Shown piece after piece: positions 8,169 through 16,493 of a stretch of 64,000 nt of DNA; the first letter of the stretch is position 1; the number at the start of each line of letters is the position of its first letter. A program made the translations under genes and the position numbers. The notes below the pieces were generated by a model. The model was not told where the DNA came from and made no database searches. It was given only the letters and a program-made list of their open reading frames with translations. Source of the stretch: an uncultured beta proteobacterium (GTDB lineage: Bacteria; Pseudomonadota; Gammaproteobacteria; Burkholderiales; SG8-41); assembly GCA_903889565.1 (NCBI GenBank), contig CAISYC010000068.1:372001-436000 (forward strand). The letters are read 5' to 3'.

Positions 8169-9542
8169 ATGCCCGCGCGTTCACCGCAAGCCGAAGCGCT
8201 GTTTCTCGACGGCAATCAGCACATGACCGGCGGCGACGCGGCGGCCGCGGAGCGCTGCTTCCGCGAGGCGCTGGCGATCGCGCCGGCGTTCGCCGAGGCG
8301 CTGGCGAATCTTGCGCTGTTGCGCGAGCGCGCCGGCGATGTGACGGTGGCCGAATCGCATTACCGCGAGGCCTTGGCCCTGCGTCCGGATGCCGTGCAGG
8401 TCTGGCTCAATCTCGGCGTGCTGCTGATGAACCTCAAGCGCTTTGCCGATGCCGAAGCCGCCGGCCGCCGCGCCCTTCAGGTAGCGCCGGATTCGCCGGC
8501 GGCGTGGTCGAATCTCGGTGTGCTGCTGGCCTGCCTGCAGCGCGACGACGAGGCCGAGCGTTGCCACCGGACCGCGCTCAAACTCGATGACGGTTTTGCG
8601 ATGGCGCGGTTCAATTTGAGTTATCTGCTGCTGCGACAGGGCCGTTACGAGGAAGGCTGGCAATGTCTGGAGGCGCGTAAATGGTATGGCGGCCTTGCTG
8701 CTCATTTCGACTGCCCGCGCTGGCAGGGCGAAGCTTTGAATGGCAAGGCGGTGGTGATCGGGTTCGAAGCGGGTCACGGCGACATGATCCAGTTTTGCCG
8801 TTACGCGACGGTTTTGAAATCGATGGGCGCGGCGCGGGTGGCGCTGGTTTGCCATCCCGGCCTGAAGGAATTATTCACCACGCTCGCCGGTGTGGACGAA
8901 GTTTATGCATTCGACGAAAACGTCGCGGCCGCAGGTTGGGATTTCTGGACGCCGCCGTTGAGCCTGCCGCATTTTTGCCGGACCCGCCTCGATAACATAC
9001 CCGCGCCCATTCCCTATCTCTCGGCCGATCCGGCCAAAATTGCGCGCTGGTCGCCGCTTATTCCGGGTGCGCGCTTGCGGGTCGGTCTCGCCTGGAAGGG
9101 CAATGCGCGTTTCGAAAACGATGCGGATCGTTCGCTGCACGCGCTCGATTTGCTTGCGCCGCTGGGCGCGGTGGCCGGCGTGCAGTTTATAAGTTTGCAG
9201 AAGGGCGCCGGCGAGGATGAGGCGGCGCGGCGGCCGTCCGGCATGGATTTGCAGGCGGTCGGCCACCTGCTGGAAAACTTTGCCGACACCGCGGCGGTCA
9301 TCGCCAACCTCGATCTGGTCATCAGCGTCGATACCGCGGTAGCGCATCTGGCCGGCGCGCTGGGCAAACCCTGCTGGGTGCTGCTGCCGGCGTATCGCGC
9401 GGACTGGCGGTGGTTGACCGCGCGCGCCGATTCGCCGTGGTATCCGGGCACGCTGCGATTGTTCCGCCAAACCGCAGCCGGCGGCTGGCCCGCGGTCATT
9501 ACCGAGGTTGCTGCGGCGTTGCGTAAATTGATCGCGGCCTGA
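8169..9542 (+). CDS. TPR-repeat protein with a GT9-like glycosyltransferase domain
   Basis: The 457-residue protein has about four to five tetratricopeptide repeats in its first 170 residues (AEALANLALL, VWLNLGVLLM, AWSNLGVLLA pattern). A domain resembling heptosyltransferase-type glycosyltransferases follows, with RVGLAWKGN, the VISVDTAVAHLAGALGKP block and a late DWRWL. TPR-glycosyltransferase fusions are common in proteobacteria, usually of unknown acceptor. I chose ATG 8169; an in-frame TTG at 8121 lies only 4 bp after the previous stop but would add a sequence unlike the family. It may be cotranscribed with the lipid operon. Confidence 0.82.
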   Translation: MPARSPQAEALFLDGNQHMTGGDAAAAERCFREALAIAPAFAEALANLALLRERAGDVTVAESHYREALALRPDAVQVWLNLGVLLMNLKRFADAEAAGRRALQVAPDSPAAWSNLGVLLACLQRDDEAERCHRTALKLDDGFAMARFNLSYLLLRQGRYEEGWQCLEARKWYGGLAAHFDCPRWQGEALNGKAVVIGFEAGHGDMIQFCRYATVLKSMGAARVALVCHPGLKELFTTLAGVDEVYAFDENVAAAGWDFWTPPLSLPHFCRTRLDNIPAPIPYLSADPAKIARWSPLIPGARLRVGLAWKGNARFENDADRSLHALDLLAPLGAVAGVQFISLQKGAGEDEAARRPSGMDLQAVGHLLENFADTAAVIANLDLVISVDTAVAHLAGALGKPCWVLLPAYRADWRWLTARADSPWYPGTLRLFRQTAAGGWPAVITEVAAALRKLIAA

Positions 9543-9676
9543 GCGCTGTTCAAGCGTTGCGCAACCGTCTCTGGACGTGGCGCCTGCGCCAGCAGTGTCA
9601 CCGCTTTTCCCTGCTAGAATGTCGCGCGCCTTTGCCTCGCCGAGCCGCCGGGGCGCATCACCTTGCGGAGTGCCTG

Positions 9677-10966
9677 ATGGGTTACACCATAGCTGAAAAA
9701 ATTCTTGCCGCGCATGCGGGCGGCAGCCCGGTGCGCGCCGGCGACGTTGTAGTTGCCGATGTCGATTTCGCCATGATGCACGACGCGCGTGCCGGCAATG
9801 CGCTGAAAATGGCGGCGAAGCTCGGCGCGAAGGGTTTGCCCTTCGCCAAACGTACCGCGCTGGTGATGGACCATTATTCGCCGCCGCCGCACATTGAAGC
9901 CGCCAACACGCACAAGGAAATGCGCGCCTTTGCCGAACAGTCGGGCGCAGTGCTCTACGACGTCGGCGACGGCATCTGCCACCAGGTGATGCCCGAGGGC
10001 GGCCATTTGACCGCGGGCGATCTGATCGTCGGTACCGATACGCATTCGGTGACTTACGGCGCCTTCAACGCGCTTGGCACTGGCGTCGAGGGCACCGATG
10101 TCGCCGCTGTGATGATGACCGGCAAGCTTTGGTTCCGCGTGCCGGAAACCATCCGTATCGAACTGAAAGGCAAATTGAAGCCGGGCGTGTGGGCGAAGGA
10201 CGTTACGCTCAACATGCTCGGTCGACTCAAGGCCGAAGGCGCCAACTACCGCGCGCTTGAATATACCGGCACTGGTGTTGCTGCGATGGAGATCGACGAC
10301 CGCATGACGCTGGCCAACCATGCCGCCGAACTGGGCGCGAAGGCGGCGCTGCTCGAAGCCGACGAAAAAACCATCGCGTGGCTCGCGGCGCACAAGGCGC
10401 GCACGCCGAAGCCGGTCAAGGCCGACGTCGATGCCAACTACGTCGAACGCATCGAGATCGATGCGTCGGCGCTGCCGCCGCAGGTGGCGCGCCAGCACAA
10501 CATCGACGATGTGGTCGGCGTGCCCGAGGTCAAAGGTCAGCGAATCAATTTTGCATTGATCGGCACCTGCACCAATGGCCGCCTTGATGATATCCGTCAG
10601 GCCGCGGCGATACTCAATGGCCAGCGCATTGCAAAGGGTGTGCGCATGATCGTCACGCCGGCGTCGCGCGAGATTTATCTCGCCGCCTCGCGCGAAGGAC
10701 TGATCGAGATCCTGACGCGCGCCGGCGCTTCGTTCGAAGCGGCCGGTTGCGGCACCTGCGTGAATGTGACTGGCCATCTGATTACCGGCGACGGCGACGT
10801 CGCGATCTCAAGCGCCAACCGCAATTTCAAGGGCCGTCTCGGCAATGACAAGTCGGAGATCTGGGTCGGTTCGTCGGCGACGGTGGCGGCGTCGGCGTTG
10901 ACCGGGTTCATCACCGATCCGCGCGAAGTGATGGGCGGCAAGTGGGTAGCGGGGAGAGCGGCATGA
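9677..10966 (+). CDS. aconitase/isopropylmalate-isomerase family hydro-lyase, large subunit
   Basis: This 429-residue protein is a LeuC-type large subunit. The three [4Fe-4S] cysteines are present as C298 (in GTCTNG) and C358/C361 (in GCGTC), and GTDTHSVTYGA marks the active-site loop. GGAG precedes ATG 9677; the frame is open further upstream but without a better start. It pairs with the small subunit at 11073. The neighbours are a cycloisomerase-type enzyme, a Bug receptor and a PEP mutase-family lyase, with no leuA or leuB at the site, so a catabolic dehydratase such as a dimethylmalate dehydratase is more likely than leucine synthesis. That assignment is inference. Confidence 0.88.
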   Translation: MGYTIAEKILAAHAGGSPVRAGDVVVADVDFAMMHDARAGNALKMAAKLGAKGLPFAKRTALVMDHYSPPPHIEAANTHKEMRAFAEQSGAVLYDVGDGICHQVMPEGGHLTAGDLIVGTDTHSVTYGAFNALGTGVEGTDVAAVMMTGKLWFRVPETIRIELKGKLKPGVWAKDVTLNMLGRLKAEGANYRALEYTGTGVAAMEIDDRMTLANHAAELGAKAALLEADEKTIAWLAAHKARTPKPVKADVDANYVERIEIDASALPPQVARQHNIDDVVGVPEVKGQRINFALIGTCTNGRLDDIRQAAAILNGQRIAKGVRMIVTPASREIYLAASREGLIEILTRAGASFEAAGCGTCVNVTGHLITGDGDVAISSANRNFKGRLGNDKSEIWVGSSATVAASALTGFITDPREVMGGKWVAGRAA

Positions 10967-11072
10967 GCTATCGGGGAGGGGCCCCATGCAATGGGGATGC
11001 GAGCAAGGCGAATGCTGCTGACCGCCGACGCGTTGTCATTGAATATTTGACAAGGGTTATGGAGGCGGCAGC

Positions 11073-11576
11073 ATGAATAATCTGATCAAAGGCCGTGCGC
11101 GTCTGCTCGGCGACAACATCAACACCGACACCAACTGCTCAAGCAAATATCTGCCGGGCAAGGACAACGCCTACGTCGCCCAGCATGCGTTCGAAAAAGT
11201 GGCGCCGGCTTTCATCGGCAATTTCAAGGCGGGCGACATTATCGTCGCCGGCAAAAATTTCGGCATCAATTCCTCGCGCGAGCAGGCGGTCCATGTCATG
11301 CATTTGATGGGTGTGGCGGCGATCGTGTCGCATTCCTTCGGCCGCCAGTTTTTCCGCAACACGATCAACAACGGCCTGCCGGCGCTGGAATGCGATATCG
11401 GCGGCATTGCCGACGGCGATGAAATCGAAATCGATCTCGCCTCAGGCAAGGTCAGCGTCGCCGCGCGCGGCATCGAGCGCACGGTGCCGGTACTGCCGCC
11501 GGCGGTGCGGGCGATTCTTGCCGAGGGCGGGTTGATCACGTTTCTGCAGAAGTATCCGGACTGGAAGGCGGCATGA
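11073..11576 (+). CDS. aconitase/isopropylmalate-isomerase family hydro-lyase, small subunit
   Basis: The 167-residue swivel-domain protein matches LeuD-type small subunits: GDNINTDTN near the start, GKNFGINSSREQAV around residue 60 and SFGRQFFRNTINNGLP around residue 88. It forms the active enzyme with the large subunit encoded just upstream. GGAGG precedes the ATG. A 106 bp spacer separates the two subunit genes and holds a short perfect hairpin (10982-10996). Its stop overlaps the next start as ATGA, so it is translationally coupled to the enolase-superfamily gene. Confidence 0.88.
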   Translation: MNNLIKGRARLLGDNINTDTNCSSKYLPGKDNAYVAQHAFEKVAPAFIGNFKAGDIIVAGKNFGINSSREQAVHVMHLMGVAAIVSHSFGRQFFRNTINNGLPALECDIGGIADGDEIEIDLASGKVSVAARGIERTVPVLPPAVRAILAEGGLITFLQKYPDWKAA

Positions 11577-12694
11577 AAATCGAACGCGTCGAGGTGTTCG
11601 GCGTCGCCGTGCCGCTGGTCGGCGAATACAAGAATGCCTATCTCGCCAAGACCGTGCAGAAGAGCGCCATCGTGCGCATCACGGCGACGGGCGGCGTGGT
11701 CGGGCTCGGCAACATTGACCCGGGGCCCGGTTATTCGAAAGAGGGCATCGCCGATCATCTGCGCGTGCTGGAAACCGTGTTGAAGCCGCTGTTGCTCGGC
11801 ATGGACCCCTGCAATATTCACGAAATCATGGCGCGCACCGAGCCCGCGATCGACGGTTTTCTCGATTCAAAAGCGGCGATCGAGATGGCCTGCGTCGACC
11901 TCGCCGCGCGCGCGCAGGGCGTGCCGGTCTACACCTGGCTCGGCGGCGCGATGACGACGAAGCTGTCGTTCAATGCATGGATCGGCATTCAGCCGCCGGA
12001 CCAGGCAGCGGCCGAAACCATCGCCTGGCAGAAGCGCGGTTTTCGTTCGGCCAAGATCAAGGTCGGCGGCGGCATCGAGGCCGATCGTGATCGCGTGAAG
12101 GCGGTGCGCGAGGCGGTGGGGCCGGACTTCGGTTTGCGCATCGATGCCAATGCCGGTTATGACGTCGAGTCCTCGATCAAACTCGCGCAGTACGTCGCGC
12201 CCTGCAATCTGCAATTGTTCGAGCAGCCGGTGGCGGCGGAGGATCTGGCAGGCCTCGCGCGCGTGCGGCGCGCGGCCAATGCGGTGGGCGTGAAGATCAT
12301 GGCCGACGAGGCGCTGCTCGATCACGCCAGTCTGATCGACATTATCCGCGCCGATGCCGCTGACATGGTCAAGGTCAAGGTCATGAAGCAGGGCGGCTTT
12401 CTTACGACGCGGCGCATGATTGCGACCGCCGAAGCCGCCGGCATGCAGTGCGTGGTCGGTCACGGCTTCGGGCTCGGCATCAACACCATGGCGGAGATCA
12501 TGCTGGCGGCGACATCCACCAACGTGATCGACGGCCTCGAGTGCGTCGGTCCGTTGAAGACAAGCGATGACATCGTTACGCACAAGCTCGATCTTTCCAG
12601 CGGCAGTCTCGATCTGCCCGGCGGTCCAGGGCTCGGCGTGGTGCTCGATGATGCGAAGATTTCGAAATACCGTTTTGATCCCGCTCATGCATAA
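11573..12694 (+). CDS. enolase-superfamily enzyme, muconate-lactonizing subgroup
   Basis: This 373-residue protein has the capping domain (residues 1-120) and barrel of the mandelate racemase/muconate lactonizing family. The catalytic set can be read: K161 and K163 (KIKVG), metal ligands D191, E217 and the D245-E246 pair, and a Lys on the sixth strand (K269 in VKVKVMKQGG), the MLE-type arrangement of opposed lysines. Members catalyse cycloisomerisation, epimerisation or syn-elimination of acids. It overlaps the small hydro-lyase subunit by 4 bp and the next Bug gene by 8 bp, so all belong to one operon. Substrate unknown. Confidence 0.9.
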   Translation: MKIERVEVFGVAVPLVGEYKNAYLAKTVQKSAIVRITATGGVVGLGNIDPGPGYSKEGIADHLRVLETVLKPLLLGMDPCNIHEIMARTEPAIDGFLDSKAAIEMACVDLAARAQGVPVYTWLGGAMTTKLSFNAWIGIQPPDQAAAETIAWQKRGFRSAKIKVGGGIEADRDRVKAVREAVGPDFGLRIDANAGYDVESSIKLAQYVAPCNLQLFEQPVAAEDLAGLARVRRAANAVGVKIMADEALLDHASLIDIIRADAADMVKVKVMKQGGFLTTRRMIATAEAAGMQCVVGHGFGLGINTMAEIMLAATSTNVIDGLECVGPLKTSDDIVTHKLDLSSGSLDLPGGPGLGVVLDDAKISKYRFDPAHA

Positions 12695-13646
12695 AATATT
12701 TCAATTCATTTTTGCGGGCGTGTTTGCATTGGTAGCGCTGCAGCTGCGCCTTGCGCTTGCGCAGGACTATCCTGCGCGGCCGGTCACGATACTGTGCTGG
12801 TCGGAGCCCGGCTCGCCGGTCGACTACTACGCGCGCATCATGGCCAGGTTGATGACGCGCGAACTCGGTCAGAACGTAGTGGTCGAAAACCGCACCGGCG
12901 GCGACGGCGTGATCGCCGTCAATCAGCTGCTCAAGCAGCCGGCCGACGGCTACACCCTGCTTGCCAACACGATATCGCTGGCGGCGCTGGCCTCCGAGCC
13001 GACTGCGACTTTCAAGCCCGAAGATTTGCAGATGATCGCGCGCTCGCAGCTCGATCCCTACGGTCTGGTCGTGCCCGCAGCGATCCGCTTCAAGACGATC
13101 GACGAGCTGGTGAAATACGCGCGCGCCAACCCGGGCAAGATTACTGTCGGCGGTGTGTTCGAGATGAGCGCGCACCGCGTGGCCTGGGAGGTGTTTGCCG
13201 AGAAAGCCGGGATCAAGGCAGTCTGGGTGCCGTTCAAGGGCGGCGGTCCGGCACTGCTGGCGGTGGCCGGCGGCCATGTCGATATCGCGGCGACGAATCC
13301 GGGCAACGTCAAACCGTTCGTCGCCTCCGGCAAGGTGCGCGTGCTTGCAATTTCGGCGGAGCGGCGGCTCGCTGATTTTCCCGACGTGCCGACCTACAAA
13401 GAGCGCGGCTGGAACGTCGTGCGTTACCAGTGGCGCGGCATGATGGGCAAGGCGGGGCTGCCGAAGCCGGTGCTCGACCGCCTGCTGGCGGCGATGCAGA
13501 AGACGCAGCAGTCGGCGGAATGGAAAAGCTACCTCGAGCAGGTCACGCAGATCGACGGTTTCATGGGGCCGGCCGAATTCCAGGCGCTGCTGCAAAAGGA
13601 CATCGGCGAATTTCTCGCCACCAAAAAGAAACTCGGATTGCTATGA
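12687..13646 (+). CDS. Bug/TctC-family receptor, divergent N-terminal motif
   Basis: The 319-residue protein has a clear signal peptide ending ALAQ before DYPARPVTI. The usual glycine-rich PGGxxD turn is replaced by WSEPGSPVDYYAR, while NRTGGDGVIAV, ADGYTLL and the VPFKGGGPALLAVAGG ligand-face block are normal. This variation around the first ligand loop suggests an unusual ligand. ATG 12687 lies inside the end of the enolase-superfamily gene and its stop overlaps the next gene as ATGA. A receptor embedded in a catabolic operon presumably binds that operon's substrate. Confidence 0.9.
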   Translation: MHKIFQFIFAGVFALVALQLRLALAQDYPARPVTILCWSEPGSPVDYYARIMARLMTRELGQNVVVENRTGGDGVIAVNQLLKQPADGYTLLANTISLAALASEPTATFKPEDLQMIARSQLDPYGLVVPAAIRFKTIDELVKYARANPGKITVGGVFEMSAHRVAWEVFAEKAGIKAVWVPFKGGGPALLAVAGGHVDIAATNPGNVKPFVASGKVRVLAISAERRLADFPDVPTYKERGWNVVRYQWRGMMGKAGLPKPVLDRLLAAMQKTQQSAEWKSYLEQVTQIDGFMGPAEFQALLQKDIGEFLATKKKLGLL

Positions 13647-14542
13647 CGTCGAAGATAACACCCACTGAATTGCGGCGTCGCCTGCGCGCGCGCCTGGCCG
13701 ACGGCAAGATTGTCGTTGCGCCCGGCATCTACGATTCCTACGGTGCGCGCTTTGTCGCCGAGGCCGGCTTCGAAGCGGTCTATATGACCGGCAACGGCGT
13801 ATCGGCATCATTGCTAGGACGTCCTGACGTCGGCTTGATCGATCTCACCCTGTTGTCGCAGCACGCGCATCGCGCTGCGTCGGCAGTCGATATTCCGCTG
13901 ATCTGTGACGCCGATACGGGTTACGGCAACGTCGTCAACGTCAAACGCACGGTCGAGGAATTCGAGGCGGCGGGCGTGGCGGCGATCCACATGGAAGACC
14001 AGGTGTCACCGAAACGCTGCGGCCAGTTGCCGGGCGCGCGGCCGGTGATCGAGTTGAATGAAGCCGTCGGCAAGATCGAAGCGGCGGTGGCGGCAAAGCG
14101 CGATCCGGAATTCATCGTCATCGCGCGCACCGACTCGGCGGAAAGCCGCGGTCTTGATGAAGCCATCAGGCGCGCGCAGGCCTTCATCAAGGCCGGCGCC
14201 GATGTCGCCTTCGTCGAAATCAAGGCGGGGCCGACTATACTCGATGATCTCAAGCGTATTGCCGCGGCAGTGCCCGCGCCCTGTCTGGTCAATGTCGATG
14301 CCGGCGGCAAAATGGCCGAACTGACGGCCGACGAAATCGGCGCGCTGGGCATGCGGCTGGCAATTTACCCCGGACTTGCGCGCTGCGCGGCCGGCTTCGC
14401 GATTCAGTCGGCCTGCGCCGCATTGAAGCGCGACGGCAATACGGCCGCCGTGCGCGACCGCATGCTCACGCCGCAGCAATATAACGCCGCGCTCGGTCTC
14501 AACGAAATCGAGGCGTGGGAAACGAAATATCTTAAGAGCTGA
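13643..14542 (+). CDS. isocitrate lyase/PEP mutase family carboxylate lyase
   Basis: This 299-residue protein belongs to the PEP mutase/isocitrate lyase superfamily. PLICDADTGYGN supplies the Mg-binding acids, EDQVSPKRCGQLPG holds the gating loop with catalytic Cys126, and VIARTDS follows. The size and the K-R-C-G-Q variant of the usual KKCGH loop suit the small 2-methylisocitrate or dimethylmalate lyase-type enzymes, which split an acid into pyruvate plus propionate or a similar pair. It overlaps the Bug gene by 4 bp. Together with the upstream hydro-lyase it would form a hydration-then-cleavage pathway. Confidence 0.88.
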   Translation: MTSKITPTELRRRLRARLADGKIVVAPGIYDSYGARFVAEAGFEAVYMTGNGVSASLLGRPDVGLIDLTLLSQHAHRAASAVDIPLICDADTGYGNVVNVKRTVEEFEAAGVAAIHMEDQVSPKRCGQLPGARPVIELNEAVGKIEAAVAAKRDPEFIVIARTDSAESRGLDEAIRRAQAFIKAGADVAFVEIKAGPTILDDLKRIAAAVPAPCLVNVDAGGKMAELTADEIGALGMRLAIYPGLARCAAGFAIQSACAALKRDGNTAAVRDRMLTPQQYNAALGLNEIEAWETKYLKS

Positions 14543-14558
14543 GCGGCGAAGGACGGCG

Positions 14559-15146
14559 ATGAAGCTCTGGCTGACCGACGTATCCGGCAACTCTTACAAA
14601 ATTCGCGTGCTGACCTCGATCCTGAAGGTCCCCTGCGAGATGATTTATATCGATGCGAAAAAGCTCGAGCACAAGCAGCGCCCGCTCATCGACATGAATC
14701 CGCGCGGCCAGGTGCCGGTGATGGAAATCGAGGGCAAGATTTTCTGGGATTCGACCGCGCATCTGACCTACATAGCGCGCAAGTGGGGCGGTGAACAATG
14801 GCTGCCGACCGAGCCGCTGGCGATGGCCGAGGTGATGCAATGGATGGCGCTGGCGCAGAATGAAATCAACTTCGGCCTGCAATGGGCGCGCGGCGTGTTC
14901 GTCTACGGCAAGAAGGGCGATCTCAATGAATACCAGTTGCACGGCCGCAAGGGGCTTGAAATGCTGGCGCGCCGGTTGAAGAATCACGACTGGCTGGCGC
15001 TCGACCGGCCGACGATTGCCGATATCGCCTGTTATCCGTACACCAAACGCGCGCCCGAAGGCGGTCTCACGCTGGACGCGTATCCGGCAATTGAAAATTG
15101 GCTGGCGCGCTGCGAAGCGCTGCCGGGTTGGGTAAAACTCGACTGA
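14559..15146 (+). CDS. glutathione S-transferase family protein
   Basis: The 195-residue protein has a thioredoxin-like N-terminal domain (SGNSYKIRVLTSIL, then RGQVPVMEIEGKIFWDST with the cis-Pro glutathione site) and an all-helical C-terminal domain ending in a conserved DIACYPY segment. The region near Ser9 may supply the catalytic hydroxyl. Beta-type GSTs act in detoxification or in isomerase steps of catabolic pathways, so a role with the preceding lyase operon is possible. It lies 16 bp after that gene's stop. Confidence 0.85.
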   Translation: MKLWLTDVSGNSYKIRVLTSILKVPCEMIYIDAKKLEHKQRPLIDMNPRGQVPVMEIEGKIFWDSTAHLTYIARKWGGEQWLPTEPLAMAEVMQWMALAQNEINFGLQWARGVFVYGKKGDLNEYQLHGRKGLEMLARRLKNHDWLALDRPTIADIACYPYTKRAPEGGLTLDAYPAIENWLARCEALPGWVKLD

Positions 15147-15192
15147 ACGGTAGGGCGCGACAAACGAGGCGCATGGCGCCGGCTTAAAAGCA

Positions 15193-15268
15193 CCAGTCAC
15201 GGAGAGCGCAGAGTTCACAGAGGCAATTCTCAAGCGCAGTATCTCTGCGCCCTTTGTGATCTCTGTCG
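15193..15268. repeat. dispersed inverted repeat, copy 1
   Basis: An imperfect inverted repeat lies between the convergent GST and Bug genes. The left arm carries GCGCAGAGTTCACAGAGG and the right arm CTCTGCGCCCTTTGTGATCTCTGT, which is roughly its reverse complement. A second element of the same style is at 53838-53957. Such purine-arm elements behave as dispersed palindromes in other proteobacteria. It could fold as a transcript-end hairpin for either neighbour, but has no T-run. Confidence 0.6.
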
Positions 15269-15280
15269 CTGATTGGGCAG

Positions 15281-16258
15281 TTACTCACCTTTGATGTTCG
15301 CCATTCGTACTACCGCGCCCCACTTATCGATCTCGGCCTTGATGTAGGCGCCGAATTCTTCCGGCGTGGTCGGTGTCGGCACGGTGCCTTCTTTCAGCAA
15401 CTGGTCCGCGATTTCTTTCATGCGGATGACGGCGACGGTTTCCTTGTTAAGGCGCGCGATGATGTCCTTCGGCGTGCCGGCGGGCGCGAGCATGCCGCCC
15501 CAGGCATAGGCCTCGTAGCCGGGCAAACCGCTCTCGGTGATGGTGGGAAAATCCGGCAATGACGGCACGCGCTGCGCATTGCCGACGCCGAGCGCGCGCA
15601 GACGGCCGGCACGCACGTGGGGCAGCACGGTCGGAATGCTGCTGAAAGTCAGTTGCACTTCGCCGGAGAGCACGGCGATGCCGGCCGGCGCGGTGCCTTT
15701 GTACGGAACGCTGAGTATCTTGACCTTGGCCATCGAGTTGAACAGCTCGCCGGCGAGGTGACCCGAGTTGCCCGCGCCCGGGTGGGAGTACGACAACTGG
15801 TCAGGATTCTTGCGCGCCAGTGCGATCAGTTCGGTCACGGATTTGACCGGCAGCGAGGGGTGCACCACCAGCAGCAACGGGAAGTTCACCACCCCGGTGA
15901 TCGGCGCGAAATCCTTGACCGAATCGTAGGGCAATTTGGCGTAGATGCTCGGATTGATCGACAGCGGTCCCTGCGAGGCGACCGCCAGCGTGTAGCCGTC
16001 GGCCGGCGCCTGTTTGAGGATTTCGAGGCCGACGATGCCGTTGGCACCGGGCCGGTTGTCGATGATGACCTGCTGGCCCAGGCGCTCGGCGAGCTGCTTG
16101 CCGACCACGCGCGCGGCGAAGTCGACGCCGCCGCCCGGAGGGAACGGCACGATGACGCGGATCTGTTTGTTCGGGTAGGCTTGCGCGAGAACCGCGGCGG
16201 GTGTCAGCGCGGCGATTGCGATTGCGGCAAACAGCGCATTGCGGACGGGGTGTTCCAT
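15281..16258 (-). CDS. Bug/TctC-family tripartite tricarboxylate receptor
   Basis: The 325-residue protein starts with a signal peptide (RNALFAAIAIAALTPAAVLAQ) and has the full Bug set: YPNKQIRVIVPFPPGGGVD, NRPGANGIVG, ADGYTLA, LPYDSVKDFAPI and SVPYKGTAPAG. It binds carboxylates in the periplasm. It is transcribed against the GST operon and divergently from the acyl-CoA dehydrogenase pair, with a 235 bp upstream region. No TctA or TctB lies nearby. Confidence 0.93.
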   Translation of the reverse strand: MEHPVRNALFAAIAIAALTPAAVLAQAYPNKQIRVIVPFPPGGGVDFAARVVGKQLAERLGQQVIIDNRPGANGIVGLEILKQAPADGYTLAVASQGPLSINPSIYAKLPYDSVKDFAPITGVVNFPLLLVVHPSLPVKSVTELIALARKNPDQLSYSHPGAGNSGHLAGELFNSMAKVKILSVPYKGTAPAGIAVLSGEVQLTFSSIPTVLPHVRAGRLRALGVGNAQRVPSLPDFPTITESGLPGYEAYAWGGMLAPAGTPKDIIARLNKETVAVIRMKEIADQLLKEGTVPTPTTPEEFGAYIKAEIDKWGAVVRMANIKGE

Positions 16259-16460
16259 TGTCTCCTCCGATTATTTTATTGGCGTGCAGTGTGCCGAATT
16301 GTAGCGGGTTGTCAACCGCGCGGCCGCGCGGTCGCGCAATGGTTGATGCAGGTCAACGCGCCGGCGCGTCGCGCGACAGGAATTTCGCTGCGGTCGGCAC
16401 GCGGCGCGCGTGCAGGGCAATGACGATTGTGCGCCGGCGGCAAGACCTTGCGCGATGCGC

Positions 16461-16466
16461 TAAAAT
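16461..16466 (+). promoter_or_regulatory. candidate -10 element TAAAAT
   Basis: TAAAAT lies 28 bp ahead of the acyl-CoA dehydrogenase ATG at 16494, and GGAGG follows at 16478-16482 as the ribosome site. No good -35 is placed 16-18 bp upstream, so this is a weak call. The rest of the 235 bp spacer is GC-rich and includes a perfect 16 bp palindrome at 16316-16331. Confidence 0.35.
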
Positions 16467-16493
16467 CGCGCTTTTCCGGAGGACAAAACCAAC

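Noticed and set aside
10982-10996. Short hairpin between the two hydro-lyase subunit genes
   Set aside because: The stem is only 6 bp with a 3-base loop and no T-run; it is not a terminator and too small to call a riboswitch.
9677-11576. Leucine biosynthesis leuCD
   Set aside because: No leuA or leuB is adjacent and the operon continues with catabolic enzymes and a receptor, so a biosynthetic label was not given, although it is not disproved.
16316-16331. Perfect 16 bp palindrome CCGCGCGGCCGCGCGG
   Set aside because: Pure GC palindromes of this length can arise by chance in such DNA and no regulator or T-run accompanies it.
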